The translations under genes and the position numbers were made by a program. A DNA stretch of 38,061 nt from the NCBI GenBank assembly GCA_030531025.1, contig JAUMTV010000011.1, positions 1-38,061 of the forward strand, given 5' to 3'. The notes below the pieces were generated by a model, which worked only from the letters and a program-made list of their open reading frames with translations, made no database searches and was not told where the DNA came from. Within the stretch, counting starts at the first letter, position 1, and each line of letters opens with the position of its first letter. The DNA comes from Turicibacter sp. Its GTDB lineage: Bacteria; Bacillota; Bacilli; MOL361; Turicibacteraceae. Of the stretch, positions 25,633 through 34,156 are shown one piece after another.

Positions 25633-25915
25633 CTACCTTTTATAATATACATCATTCATGACGTTTATTTCTTTTAACATTAAACCAACATAAAGAAGAT
25701 AAAGTAAATGATTAGATTTTACTCTTTTAAATCGTTACAATTAAATTAGTCATTCATTTTTACTACTTCATCTAATACTACTTATAACTTTTAAAATGAA
25801 AACACGTAATAATGTAAATTTAAAAAAGATGAATTTAATTCATTTTATCATAGATGATGCAATTGGTTTAAAAATAAAAAACATCCATATGTTTTAAGTT
25901 TAAATGCCCGAAAGT
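25633..25915. other. Very AT-rich intergenic stretch
   Basis: No gene with a ribosome binding site, no RNA family and no clear repeat is seen here. It probably only holds upstream sequence of the GntR-type regulator gene. Confidence 0.4.
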
Positions 25916-25944
25916 ATTGATAAATCCAATAAAAAACATTATGA
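25916..25944 (+). promoter_or_regulatory. Promoter of the GntR/UTRA regulator
   Basis: TTGATA, exactly 17 bases, then TATGAT. Just downstream, an imperfect inverted repeat (ATTAAA near 25947, TTTTAAT near 25962) overlaps the likely transcription start and could be the operator for self-control. The AT content makes the operator uncertain. Confidence 0.65.
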
Positions 25945-25987
25945 TATTATTAAATGATACCGTTTTAATAAAATAGGAGGAGATTTT

Positions 25988-26716
25988 ATGGTACTTGATC
26001 GTTCAAAAGACTCTAAGCCGCTGTATTTACAGATTAAAGATATCTTAAAACATAAGATTATTAATAATGAGTATGCAGTGGGAAGTACGATTCCATCAGA
26101 AAATGAGTTAGAAGAAATGTTTGGGGTAAGCCGCATGACGATTCGTCAAGCAGTAAATGAATTAGTAAATGAGGGGCTATTAAGAAAAGAGCGCGGGCGT
26201 GGAAAGGGAACAGTTGTTTTATCAAATGCTATTGCCGATAAGTTATCAACTGTAAAAAGCTTCACACAAAAGATGCAAGAACAAGGGTTAGTTTTAAAAA
26301 ATAAACAAATTAACATTTCACTTGTGACACCAGATGAAACAGTAGCAGCAGCATTAAATATCGATTCAAGTGAACAAGTGTTAAGATTAAGTCGTATTCG
26401 AATGGTTAATAACGATATCATTATGTACACAATCTCATATGTGCCTGGATTTTTAGGTCTTCCATTTGATGCCGAACTTTATGGGTCACTTTATCAATTA
26501 TTAGCTGCACAAAACATTCAAATTTCTCATGCTGAAGAATATATTGAAGCCATGTTAGCAGATGAGCTAATTAGTGAGGCTCTAGAAATTTCAGTCAATG
26601 ATGCAGTTTTAAAACGTACACGTATTAGCCAAGATCAATATAACCGTAACATTGAATATACGACAACTTATTATCGTTCAGATAAATATAAATATGTTGT
26701 TGAATTAACAGTTTAA
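25988..26716 (+). CDS. GntR/HutC-family transcription regulator with UTRA domain
   Basis: The 242-residue product has an N-terminal GntR winged helix (YLQIKDILKHKI, VGSTIPSENELEEMFGVSRM, TIRQAVNELVNEGLL, RKERGRGKGT) and a C-terminal UTRA effector domain (about 85-240). UTRA regulators sense small molecules, often sugar phosphates such as GlcNAc-6-P or trehalose-6-P. No catabolic operon lies next to it, so it acts at a distance or only on itself. AGGAGG lies 8 bases before the start. The true inducer is unknown. Confidence 0.92.
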   Translation: MVLDRSKDSKPLYLQIKDILKHKIINNEYAVGSTIPSENELEEMFGVSRMTIRQAVNELVNEGLLRKERGRGKGTVVLSNAIADKLSTVKSFTQKMQEQGLVLKNKQINISLVTPDETVAAALNIDSSEQVLRLSRIRMVNNDIIMYTISYVPGFLGLPFDAELYGSLYQLLAAQNIQISHAEEYIEAMLADELISEALEISVNDAVLKRTRISQDQYNRNIEYTTTYYRSDKYKYVVELTV

Positions 26717-26743
26717 AAAGTCATCTTTCAAGATGACTTTTTT
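26714..26743. terminator. Bidirectional terminator
   Basis: The hairpin AAAGTCATCTT/AAGATGACTTT has T runs on both strands, between two convergent genes. Confidence 0.85.
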
Positions 26744-26750
26744 ATTGGAT

Positions 26751-27092
26751 TTAAAATGATTCCTTTACTCGTTTTGGAATCATTGTCACTTGTGAGATCA
26801 TATTAACACCTTGATAAGTTTCGTCAATACATTCTTGCCAAAATTGAATGTGGAGGCGATCAATTTCATGAGCACTATCTTTTACTTCTATCCCACCCTC
26901 CCCTTGGATAGAAAACCAGTATAAATACATCGTATCGCCATCTATTTCTTCAAAAATATTTTCAACATACATCTGCTCTCCTTCTAATGTTTCTAATACA
27001 TCATCCATTCGTTGATTAAGAAGATGCATCCACTCTCTTACTCTGTCTTCTTGTCCTTCTTTCACTTTAAAACGTGTTAATTCCACTTTCAT
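26751..27092 (-). CDS. DUF6176-family protein
   Basis: The 113-residue product is predicted as an alpha-beta fold. MKVELTRFKVKEGQEDRVREW at the start and a later DGDTMYLYWFSIQGEGG are typical of DUF6176, a dimeric ferredoxin-like (ABM-type) family with no known activity. The residue pattern suggests a small cytoplasmic homodimer. It has an extended -10 promoter (TGGTATAAT on the minus strand, 27134-27126). I can say nothing firm about its substrate or role. Confidence 0.7.
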   Translation of the reverse strand: MKVELTRFKVKEGQEDRVREWMHLLNQRMDDVLETLEGEQMYVENIFEEIDGDTMYLYWFSIQGEGGIEVKDSAHEIDRLHIQFWQECIDETYQGVNMISQVTMIPKRVKESF

Positions 27093-27210
27093 TCTTCCAC
27101 CTCATTAAATGCATTTTTTACCATTATTATACCATATCTTTAGACGGGTATATGTTTTGATAATGCAATCATAATAATACTAGCAACTCTAACTAAAGAA
27201 GGTGTTAAAC

Positions 27211-28875
27211 TTGGAAGAAACGCAAAAACTTAAAGTGATTCCACTTGGTGGTTTAGGTGAAATCGGGAAAAACATGACTGCTATTGAGTATGACGATGAA
27301 CTCATTGTCATTGACTGTGGAATCGCCTTTCCAGATGAAAGCATGTATGGTGTTGATTTAATTATTCCTGATATCACATATCTTATTGAAAATGAATCAA
27401 AAATCAAAGGAATTTTTATTACGCATGGACACGAAGATCATATTGGAGCTGTTCCATTTATCTTAAAACAAATTAATATTCCAATTTATGGAACAAGACT
27501 TACGATTGGATTAATTGAAACGAAATTAAGGGAACATGGTCTGCTTGCAACAACTTCACTGAACATCGTTAAACCTCGTGAAATTACTCAATTTAATCAC
27601 TTAGGAGTTGAGTATATTCGTAATACTCATAGTATTGCTGATTCTTGCTCATTAGCCATCCATACGCCAGTTGGAATAATCTTTCACACAGGTGATTTCA
27701 AAGTTGACTTAACGCCAATTGATAATGAGCCGATGGACTTTGAACGTATCTCTGAACTTGCAAAAGAAGGAATTCTTCTTTTAATGTCCGATAGTACAAA
27801 TGTTGAACGTAAAGGCTATACGATGTCAGAGCGAGCAATTAGCGAGACATTTACTAAACTATTTGAACATGCGACAGGACGTATTATTGTCGCAACATTT
27901 GCTTCTAATATCCACCGTATGCAACAAATTATTGATGCTTCATCCCGCTACAACCGTAAAGTAGCTTTTAGTGGACGTAGTATGGAAAACATCTCTAGTG
28001 TTGCTACTGAACTCGGTTATCTTCATATTGATGATAAACAACTGGTTAATATCAATAACATTAATCAAGTTGCTGATGATGAACTGACTCTTATTGTCAC
28101 AGGTAGTCAAGGAGAACCAATGGGAGCTTTAGCTCGTATTGCTTTTTCGAACCATCGCCATATTAAGTTAAAACCAAATGACTTATTTATCATTTCAGCT
28201 TCACCGATTCCAGGAAATGATAAATTAATTGGACGTGTCATTAATGAGCTTTATCGAAAAGGATGTAACGTCATCTACAAAGATCTAGAAGCTGTTCATG
28301 TTTCAGGACACGCTTGCCAAGAAGAACTTAAACTTATTCTTAGATTAACTCATCCAAAATTCTTTATGCCTGTTCATGGAGAGTATCGTCATCTCATCCA
28401 TCATAAAAATCTTGCTGAGAAAGTTGGTATTCCTAAAGATAACATCCGTGTTTTATCCACAGGTCAAGTTTTAGAATTAACCAAACATAGTGCAGAAATT
28501 AATGGACGTGTTCGTACAGGAGCAATCTTCGTTGATGGAATCGGTGTTGGTGATGTTGGAAATGTCGTGTTACGAGATCGCAGAATGCTTGCTGAAGGTG
28601 GAATGCTTATTGTCGTCGCAACAATCGATAAAGACAGCAAAACACTTATCAGTGAACCATACATCGTGACTCGTGGGTTTGTTTACGTTAAAGAATCAGA
28701 AGACTTAATGAATGAAGTTAAACAAATTACAGAAACGGAAATTGAAACATTGCTTTCTAATGAAACAAACGAAATACTCGTCATGAAAAATCGCATAAAA
28801 AAAGCGCTCGAACGTCACTTATATGAAAAGACAAAACGTCGTCCAAGTATCTTCCCAATTATCATGGAAGTTTGA
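27211..28875 (+). CDS. rnj: Ribonuclease J
   Basis: The 554-residue product is a metallo-beta-lactamase/beta-CASP ribonuclease. The zinc motif THGHEDHIGA (His72, His74, Asp76, His77) is present, with later HSIADSC, HTGDFKVD and the beta-CASP FASNIHRMQQI and GRSMENI. VSGHA is followed by a C-terminal domain with PVHGEYRHL. RNase J degrades and matures RNA from the 5' end and internally, and with RNase Y takes the place of RNase E. Whether it is J1 or J2 cannot be settled here. The start is taken as TTG 27211, with GAAGGTG 5-8 bases upstream; GTG 27202 overlaps that site. Confidence 0.95.
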   Translation: MEETQKLKVIPLGGLGEIGKNMTAIEYDDELIVIDCGIAFPDESMYGVDLIIPDITYLIENESKIKGIFITHGHEDHIGAVPFILKQINIPIYGTRLTIGLIETKLREHGLLATTSLNIVKPREITQFNHLGVEYIRNTHSIADSCSLAIHTPVGIIFHTGDFKVDLTPIDNEPMDFERISELAKEGILLLMSDSTNVERKGYTMSERAISETFTKLFEHATGRIIVATFASNIHRMQQIIDASSRYNRKVAFSGRSMENISSVATELGYLHIDDKQLVNINNINQVADDELTLIVTGSQGEPMGALARIAFSNHRHIKLKPNDLFIISASPIPGNDKLIGRVINELYRKGCNVIYKDLEAVHVSGHACQEELKLILRLTHPKFFMPVHGEYRHLIHHKNLAEKVGIPKDNIRVLSTGQVLELTKHSAEINGRVRTGAIFVDGIGVGDVGNVVLRDRRMLAEGGMLIVVATIDKDSKTLISEPYIVTRGFVYVKESEDLMNEVKQITETEIETLLSNETNEILVMKNRIKKALERHLYEKTKRRPSIFPIIMEV

Positions 28876-28900
28876 CAAAGAAAAAGATTACTAAACAACG

Positions 28901-28938
28901 ATAAAAGCCCAGTAAACCTAAAGTTACTGGGCTTTTAT
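28901..28938. terminator. Bidirectional terminator after RNase J
   Basis: A perfect 15-bp hairpin (ATAAAAGCCCAGTAA with its complement) has a T run on each strand. It ends the RNase J gene and the convergent sigma/ABC operon. Confidence 0.9.
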
Positions 28939-28948
28939 CATGTTTTAT

Positions 28949-30109
28949 TTAAATTTTTATATCTCTAATCTTTTCTTTATTAATTAAACATACTATTAAC
29001 ACTATTAAAATCAACACCAGCGCACCATAAGTGATGTGTAAAATATATTTACTAAACCACATAACAGTTAAATTCTTCATTCCGATTGTCATCAAAAAAC
29101 TAATTAACAAACCTAATATAGGAATTTGTAAACCGATAAGTGAAATATAGCTACTTACTTTACTGCTTACAAACATCGATAGAGTTGCCACACTAAAAGT
29201 AACAATGTACATGAGCATTACTGATAAAAGGATATATTGTCCGAAAGTAAAATCTAACCATAACTTTTCATCTACAAATACCGAATTAACGCTACAATTC
29301 CAAAATTGGAGAGAATTATTTTTTGAATAAATCAGGAAAAATAATATGATTTCTATCGTCACAACGATAAAAGATGCTATAAATCCTGCTACTATCTTTT
29401 TATTAACTAGATCTCTACCTACTTTTGAGCTGTATTGAAGATAATTTACTTTATTTCTACTATCCTTAATGAATAGATATGAGATAACAAAAGCGACACT
29501 AACAACAATGATGATTGAAAAATTTGAAATAAGGTCGTTATAATTTCTAAAAATAATATAGTTTAGTGGAGAATTAACCCCTTGATCGTTAAGAATTTCT
29601 TTTGCTCTATTTAAAGCTCTCTCATCAGAGGTATCAATAAATCCATTTGTCCAATCCTCTTTATCTTCATATCTACTTATTAAATATTCTCTTGCCTCAA
29701 GATCCCAAAATACATCGGTCTCTTCTTGTTCAAAAAATAATCGACTATGGATTTCTTCTAACTTTTCATCTTCTCCCCATGTTTCGGACCATAAATTTTT
29801 AAACTCCTTATAAGTTTCTAAGCCTAAAGATACACAATACTCCTCAGCCAATATGTATTGATCTGCTTCTTTATATAATAACTCTGTCTTTTCTTTAAAA
29901 TGCATTATTTCATTTTCATCTATCGTTTCACCATATTCTATTAACATAATTTCTAATGCTTCAAACTCTTGCGTCTGTGGATATCCATTAGGAAAGTACT
30001 CAATGTAAAAACTTAAAAAAATAGACCATATGATGTAGAATAGGATTCCTAATGTAATGATAGACTTTATATTCAATAATTTCTTTACTTCGTTAATTAT
30101 TAATCTCAT
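28949..30109 (-). CDS. ABC-2-type permease subunit, last gene of the sigma/ABC operon
   Basis: The 386-residue product has a first helix (LGILFYIIWSIFLSFYIEY), an extracytoplasmic domain of about 150 residues rich in Glu and Asp, then five helices (first one FSIIIVVSVAFVISYLF) and a short basic tail. This shape (one helix, large external domain, five helices) is shared with the preceding gene, so the two probably form a heterodimeric channel with the ATPase encoded upstream. GAGGGG precedes the start, 12 bases after the previous gene. The substrate is unknown; peptide or lipid export is typical of related systems. Confidence 0.8.
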   Translation of the reverse strand: MRLIINEVKKLLNIKSIITLGILFYIIWSIFLSFYIEYFPNGYPQTQEFEALEIMLIEYGETIDENEIMHFKEKTELLYKEADQYILAEEYCVSLGLETYKEFKNLWSETWGEDEKLEEIHSRLFFEQEETDVFWDLEAREYLISRYEDKEDWTNGFIDTSDERALNRAKEILNDQGVNSPLNYIIFRNYNDLISNFSIIIVVSVAFVISYLFIKDSRNKVNYLQYSSKVGRDLVNKKIVAGFIASFIVVTIEIILFFLIYSKNNSLQFWNCSVNSVFVDEKLWLDFTFGQYILLSVMLMYIVTFSVATLSMFVSSKVSSYISLIGLQIPILGLLISFLMTIGMKNLTVMWFSKYILHITYGALVLILIVLIVCLINKEKIRDIKI

Positions 30110-30120
30110 CTTTTTCCCCT

Positions 30121-31404
30121 CTATACGATAGCCTCTTTCTTAAATCGATTGATAGCTAAAATTGTTAATAATACTAATATTATTCCATTTGTTAAAATGG
30201 TCGTTATTTCATAATATTTTGATGTCATAAATGCTCCCGCTTCCATAAACCATACATGTGGATTTAATACCATCATAAATAGATTGTAATTACTCCATAT
30301 CATCGCTGGTGAACTTTTATTTATAAATGTAGGTAGCATAAACATGACACCGAAAACAACAAAAAAAGCAAAAAATGTTTTGTAACTATTTTTCAATAGG
30401 CAACAGATAATAAACGTTAGAGATGTAAACATCACTGAAAGGATAAAAACTACACCTATAGATAGCATTAAATATCTTATAAATGAAAGGTTATACCAAC
30501 AAATATAAGGACCCTCTCCTATCTCCCAATTAAATGCGCTACTAATAGGAACATTTAAAAACTCACTATAATCAAAAACTATAAAATATAAGAATAATGA
30601 ACTCGATAATATAACCATTGAAATCAGAATAGCTGATGTAATACTTACTATAAGCTTATCCTTAAGTAAATTCCGTCCCCTATACGTCGTAGAAACTAAA
30701 GGTAATGTTTTATGATCCTGTTCATAATTCGCCAAAAGCGATACCATAAGAACAACTAAAATCATGATTTCTATTAAACAATTTCCGATGATATTTCCAA
30801 ATAACAAACGATGCATTTGATACACTATACCTGGAAAAAATATATTTTTATATTCACCATTATCCTTCAATTGTTCGAATCTCAAAGCTAAGCTCTCATA
30901 ATTTTTTCTTACCAAATTAGCAGCTTCACCACTAAGACCATGTATTTTGACTATTTCCTCAGCCATTTCCATAATATTAATCTCTTCATAATCATGAATT
31001 AAATTTAAGGATAAATTTTTATACATATCAACAATTAATAATTCATTAATGACGTCTATTTCACTGTCTGAAAAGTCAACTTCTCTGTAGTTTATCTTTT
31101 TATACTCTTCACTATCTAAAAATTCTGAAAGCGACTGAAACTGTTTGTTAAACATTTCTTTTGTAACTATATTTAATTCCTGCATTAACTGACTATATTC
31201 TAAGTCCATTTTACCGAACATCTCATCATTAATTTCATAGCCAGTCTTTTTAATCAATTCATTAGCTAACTTTAAGTCTTCTCTTATATAACTATTATCA
31301 TAAATAACAATCCCATTAAAAATAATGAATACTACTGATAACGCGATCAGTATAGGAGATTTAATCACTTTTTTTATTTCATATAATAAAATATCCATAG
31401 TCAT
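30121..31404 (-). CDS. ABC-2-type permease subunit
   Basis: The 427-residue product has an N-terminal helix (ALSVVFIIFNGIVIYDNSYI), a mostly helical acidic external domain of about 170 residues (about 32-200) and six further hydrophobic segments, with YEQDHKTLPLVSTTYRGRN as the cytoplasmic coupling loop typical of ABC-2 permeases. It follows the ATPase gene with no gap. It is similar in plan but not close in sequence to the last gene of the operon. The large external domain is unusual for simple drug exporters and suggests recognition of an outside ligand. Confidence 0.85.
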   Translation of the reverse strand: MTMDILLYEIKKVIKSPILIALSVVFIIFNGIVIYDNSYIREDLKLANELIKKTGYEINDEMFGKMDLEYSQLMQELNIVTKEMFNKQFQSLSEFLDSEEYKKINYREVDFSDSEIDVINELLIVDMYKNLSLNLIHDYEEINIMEMAEEIVKIHGLSGEAANLVRKNYESLALRFEQLKDNGEYKNIFFPGIVYQMHRLLFGNIIGNCLIEIMILVVLMVSLLANYEQDHKTLPLVSTTYRGRNLLKDKLIVSITSAILISMVILSSSLFLYFIVFDYSEFLNVPISSAFNWEIGEGPYICWYNLSFIRYLMLSIGVVFILSVMFTSLTFIICCLLKNSYKTFFAFFVVFGVMFMLPTFINKSSPAMIWSNYNLFMMVLNPHVWFMEAGAFMTSKYYEITTILTNGIILVLLTILAINRFKKEAIV

Positions 31405-32277
31405 CTATACTCCTATCTCATCATCCCGATATTGATATAAAAATACATCTTCGATATTGGGAGATACCTCACTCCACTCATCCTTACTATTACTTTCGCT
31501 TATAAACCTTGCTTTCATTTTTCCATTATCTTGTTTTTCAGAAAGAAGTATATATTTTTTTCTAAACTCTTTGCTTTCTTCAAATGTCATTGTTGTTTCA
31601 TAAACCTTACCATCAATCGTTTTACAAATATTTTCGATAGAATCTTTATAAAGAACTCGATGGTTTTTTATCATAATAACTTCATTGGCAATGAACTCAA
31701 TATCAGATACAATATGGGTTGAAATAATAACAATCCGATTTCTAGATAAATCACTTAATAGATTTCTAAATCTAACCCTTTCTTTTGGATCTAATCCAGC
31801 AGTAGGCTCATCAAGAATAAGAATTTTAGGATCATTTAATAAAGCTTGAGCAATACCTACTCTTTGAATCATTCCACCTGAAAAGCTTCTCATCTTCTTA
31901 TTTGCAAAATCTTCTAAGGCTACAACTTTTAATACTTCCTGAACTTTATCCTTAGCTACCTGCTTATCTATTCCTTTTAATGCTGCTAAATATAATAAAA
32001 ATTTAGTTGGTGTGTAACTCTTATAATAACCAAACTCTTGTGGTAAATATCCTAAAATCGCTCGGTATTCTTGATCTAAAGTAACGATATCCGTTCCATC
32101 ATAAAGAATTTCTCCTTTGCTTGGAAAAATCAACGTCGTTAACATTTTAATCAAAGTTGTTTTTCCGGCACCATTTGGTGCTAATAAAGCATATACCCCA
32201 TTTGTAAATTCTAAATTAATATTTTTTAGCGCTGTAAACTTCCCATAATTTTTACTCACATTATTAACAACTAACAT
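31405..32277 (-). CDS. ABC transporter ATPase
   Basis: The 290-residue product has Walker A (APNGAGKTTLIK), Q loop (GYLPQEFGYYKSYT), signature (RSFSGGMIQRVGIAQAL), Walker B (ILILDEPTAGLD) and H loop (IISTHIVSD). It belongs to the CcmA/DrrA-like group that pairs with ABC-2 permeases. The C-terminal 80 residues form an extra domain common in this group. AAGGAGAG lies before the start, and the gene begins directly at the stop of the upstream gene. Confidence 0.95.
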   Translation of the reverse strand: MLVVNNVSKNYGKFTALKNINLEFTNGVYALLAPNGAGKTTLIKMLTTLIFPSKGEILYDGTDIVTLDQEYRAILGYLPQEFGYYKSYTPTKFLLYLAALKGIDKQVAKDKVQEVLKVVALEDFANKKMRSFSGGMIQRVGIAQALLNDPKILILDEPTAGLDPKERVRFRNLLSDLSRNRIVIISTHIVSDIEFIANEVIMIKNHRVLYKDSIENICKTIDGKVYETTMTFEESKEFRKKYILLSEKQDNGKMKARFISESNSKDEWSEVSPNIEDVFLYQYRDDEIGV

Positions 32278-33063
32278 TTAAAGCTCTCCTTCTTTCCGTC
32301 TATAATTTACTATCTTACTCAAGTTTTTAATATATAAAATCATACAAATAACTGAAATTATTAAATGAATATATAATGGTGCTTTTATTAAAAACTCTTT
32401 GTACCCCTTCGTATTAATACTGCTTAAATAGATATTGATTAATATCCAACTGGCAATAACCAAATATTTAACAATCCCCCTTTTTAATCTTAAAAGTGAA
32501 TATAAAAATATAGTAGAAAACAAAAATAACCCTGTAATAGATATAATAATAGCTCTCATGACATCCAGGTTATGATTGAAACTCTTGACAATGAGGATGG
32601 AGCATGAATTAATAAGAATACAAAAAACACTAAATGTAAGCATCCTTAATGCAGCTAATTGATATAAGTTATACTTACAGGTCATCTCTATATCAAATGC
32701 CCCCTTTTCTTTCGAGTTATAAAAAGAAAATAAAATAGCGCTCAAATAAATGATTGGAGATCCTATAAAAGTAAATTTATATAATTGATCTAGACTAGAA
32801 CTGCTTAAGTTAACCATTGAAATTGATAATAGACTGAATCCAACTAAAGCAATAACAAGTAACTCCTTTTTATCATGAAAGATATTTTTTACTCCTAGCT
32901 CTTTAACACACATTCTTAAATACCTTATAAATGGCGTTTTAGTAATCACCCCTTTGCTAACAATATTCTCTAAATTATTTAAATTTATTTCCGGCACCTC
33001 TATTTCTGATAAATCCAAATCAACCTCTAGAAATTCCATAAAATCGTTATCTTTATTATCCAT
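32278..33063 (-). CDS. Membrane protein encoded with the sigma factor (candidate anti-sigma factor)
   Basis: The 261-residue product has a very acidic N-terminal segment (MDNKDNDFMEFLEVDLDLSE), then a basic cytoplasmic stretch, and six membrane helices (about 68-87, 95-112, 135-155, 165-190, 200-220, 228-248). The gene overlaps the sigma gene by 8 bases with its ribosome binding site inside it. Cytoplasmic acidic arms on membrane proteins next to ECF sigma genes are often anti-sigma factors. No zinc-binding anti-sigma motif (HxxxCxxC) is seen. It could instead be a third permease subunit. The role is inferred from position only. Confidence 0.65.
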   Translation of the reverse strand: MDNKDNDFMEFLEVDLDLSEIEVPEINLNNLENIVSKGVITKTPFIRYLRMCVKELGVKNIFHDKKELLVIALVGFSLLSISMVNLSSSSLDQLYKFTFIGSPIIYLSAILFSFYNSKEKGAFDIEMTCKYNLYQLAALRMLTFSVFCILINSCSILIVKSFNHNLDVMRAIIISITGLFLFSTIFLYSLLRLKRGIVKYLVIASWILINIYLSSINTKGYKEFLIKAPLYIHLIISVICMILYIKNLSKIVNYRRKEGEL

Positions 33064-33607
33064 TCTTCTCCACCTCCAATATCTTTTTTATCTTTTTAAT
33101 AGCAGAATAATATCTAGTTTTAGCTGTAGATTCTGATATATCTAATAAAGAACTTATTTCAGCAAAAGTCATCTCACCAAATACCTTTAACCTAAATATC
33201 TGTTGTGTATGAGCGTTGAACCTATTAACTATTTCTAGAATTTGATTTATATCTTCTTTTAATTGAACTGATCGCTCTAAAGAATTCTCATAACCAATAG
33301 CAAGTTCTTCAACTTCTTCGACCACTGTGACATACTTATAATACGTTGAACGATAACTATCAATAATCTTATTACTGGCTATCTTATATAGCCAAGTTTT
33401 AAAAGAAGCCTTAGTTTCATCAAATCTATCAATCGACTTTAGCATTGATATAAATATATCCTGTGTTAAATCCTTAGATAATTCTTCATCTGATGTTTGT
33501 TTTAAAACATAAATAAAAATATCCTTGTAGTATAACTTTACTAACTCTCCAGCGGCATCCTTATTTCCTCTATCCTTAATAAGCCTAATTAATCTCTTTT
33601 CATTAAT
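33056..33607 (-). CDS. ECF-type sigma factor with no standard start codon
   Basis: The frame encodes an ECF sigma factor with region 2 (DLTQDIFISMLKSIDRFD, KASFKTWLYKIASNKIIDSY) and region 4 (HTQQIFRLKVFGEMTFAEIS, LLDISESTAKTRYYSA). The first ATG in frame (33445) would cut off the first part of region 2, which is clearly coded upstream (EKRLIRLIKDRGNK, FIYVLKQTSDEEL). Upstream of it the frame has only ATT (33607) or ATA-like starts before a TGA at 33616. An ATG at 33603 is one base out of frame before a run of four A; five A would give MKKRLIRLIKD. GGGGGTG fits as ribosome binding site. The full length would be 183 residues. It is either ATT-initiated or frameshifted. Confidence 0.75.
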   Translation of the reverse strand: MNEKRLIRLIKDRGNKDAAGELVKLYYKDIFIYVLKQTSDEELSKDLTQDIFISMLKSIDRFDETKASFKTWLYKIASNKIIDSYRSTYYKYVTVVEEVEELAIGYENSLERSVQLKEDINQILEIVNRFNAHTQQIFRLKVFGEMTFAEISSLLDISESTAKTRYYSAIKKIKKILEVEKNG

Positions 33608-33847
33608 TGTAGTTCACCCCCAATTTAGACAATCTAGAACAATAAATTTGTATTCTCACTAATATATTCGTAATTAAAGATTAAATAGTTTTAATTTTTT
33701 CGATTATTTTATCGTTTAATTAAAACTTAAAATGGTTCCTACTACTAAAGGAATTTATTTTTATACACATAAAAAAGATGTCTGAATTTATTAGATGTCT
33801 TTCAGTTTTAGGGTGGAATTTTTAAAATTACATAAATAATTACATTT
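33608..33847. other. Intergenic region upstream of the sigma/ABC operon
   Basis: This holds the ribosome binding site GGGGGTG (33621-33615) and should contain the operon promoter. A GGAACC (33739-33734 on the minus strand) followed by CGATAA resembles an ECF-type promoter but the gap of 19 bases is too long. A repeated AGATGTCT at 33776-33802 has no clear role. No gene is seen. Confidence 0.35.
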
Positions 33848-33879
33848 AAAAATGCGACTATTTTACAGTCGCATTTTTT
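33848..33879. terminator. Terminator hairpin
   Basis: AATGCGACT pairs with AGTCGCATT, with A before and TTTTTT after. It is functional in the plus direction and also has a run on the minus strand. Confidence 0.7.
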
Positions 33880-34028
33880 GCTGTCATATCAATAATTTTT
33901 TAAGATTTTCTCAAAAATAACAATCATTTTTGCACTTAGTTTTGCAATGATTAAAATTGTTATCATAAAATTATAACCGATAATTTTAGTGCTGTAAAAA
34001 CTAATGTCATTTTAATCTAACAACTAAT

Positions 34029-34065
34029 AAAAAGTAGGCTAAAACCATTGGCTTTACCTACTTTT
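34029..34065. terminator. Terminator-like hairpin
   Basis: AAAGTAGG pairs with CCTACTTT around an inner stem-loop; T runs lie on both sides. It lies downstream of the metalloprotease gene. Confidence 0.6.
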
Positions 34066-34098
34066 ATCTATTGTAAAAATAACTGCATTTTTGATGGT

Positions 34099-34123
34099 AA
34101 AAAGTAATGTAAATCTACTTTTT
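34099..34123. terminator. Weak AT-rich terminator-like hairpin
   Basis: AAAAAGTA pairs with TACTTTTT with a 9-base loop. It is the first of three hairpins after the metalloprotease stop codon. The stem has only two G-C pairs. Confidence 0.4.
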
Positions 34124-34156
34124 CAACCTCAAAACTGAAACTGTTGGAATTTATTA

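Noticed and set aside
33715..33739. GGAACC followed by CGATAA upstream of the sigma operon as an ECF-type self-regulated promoter
   Set aside because: The gap of 19 bases is longer than the 16-17 typical of ECF promoters, and the sequence of this group's target is not known.
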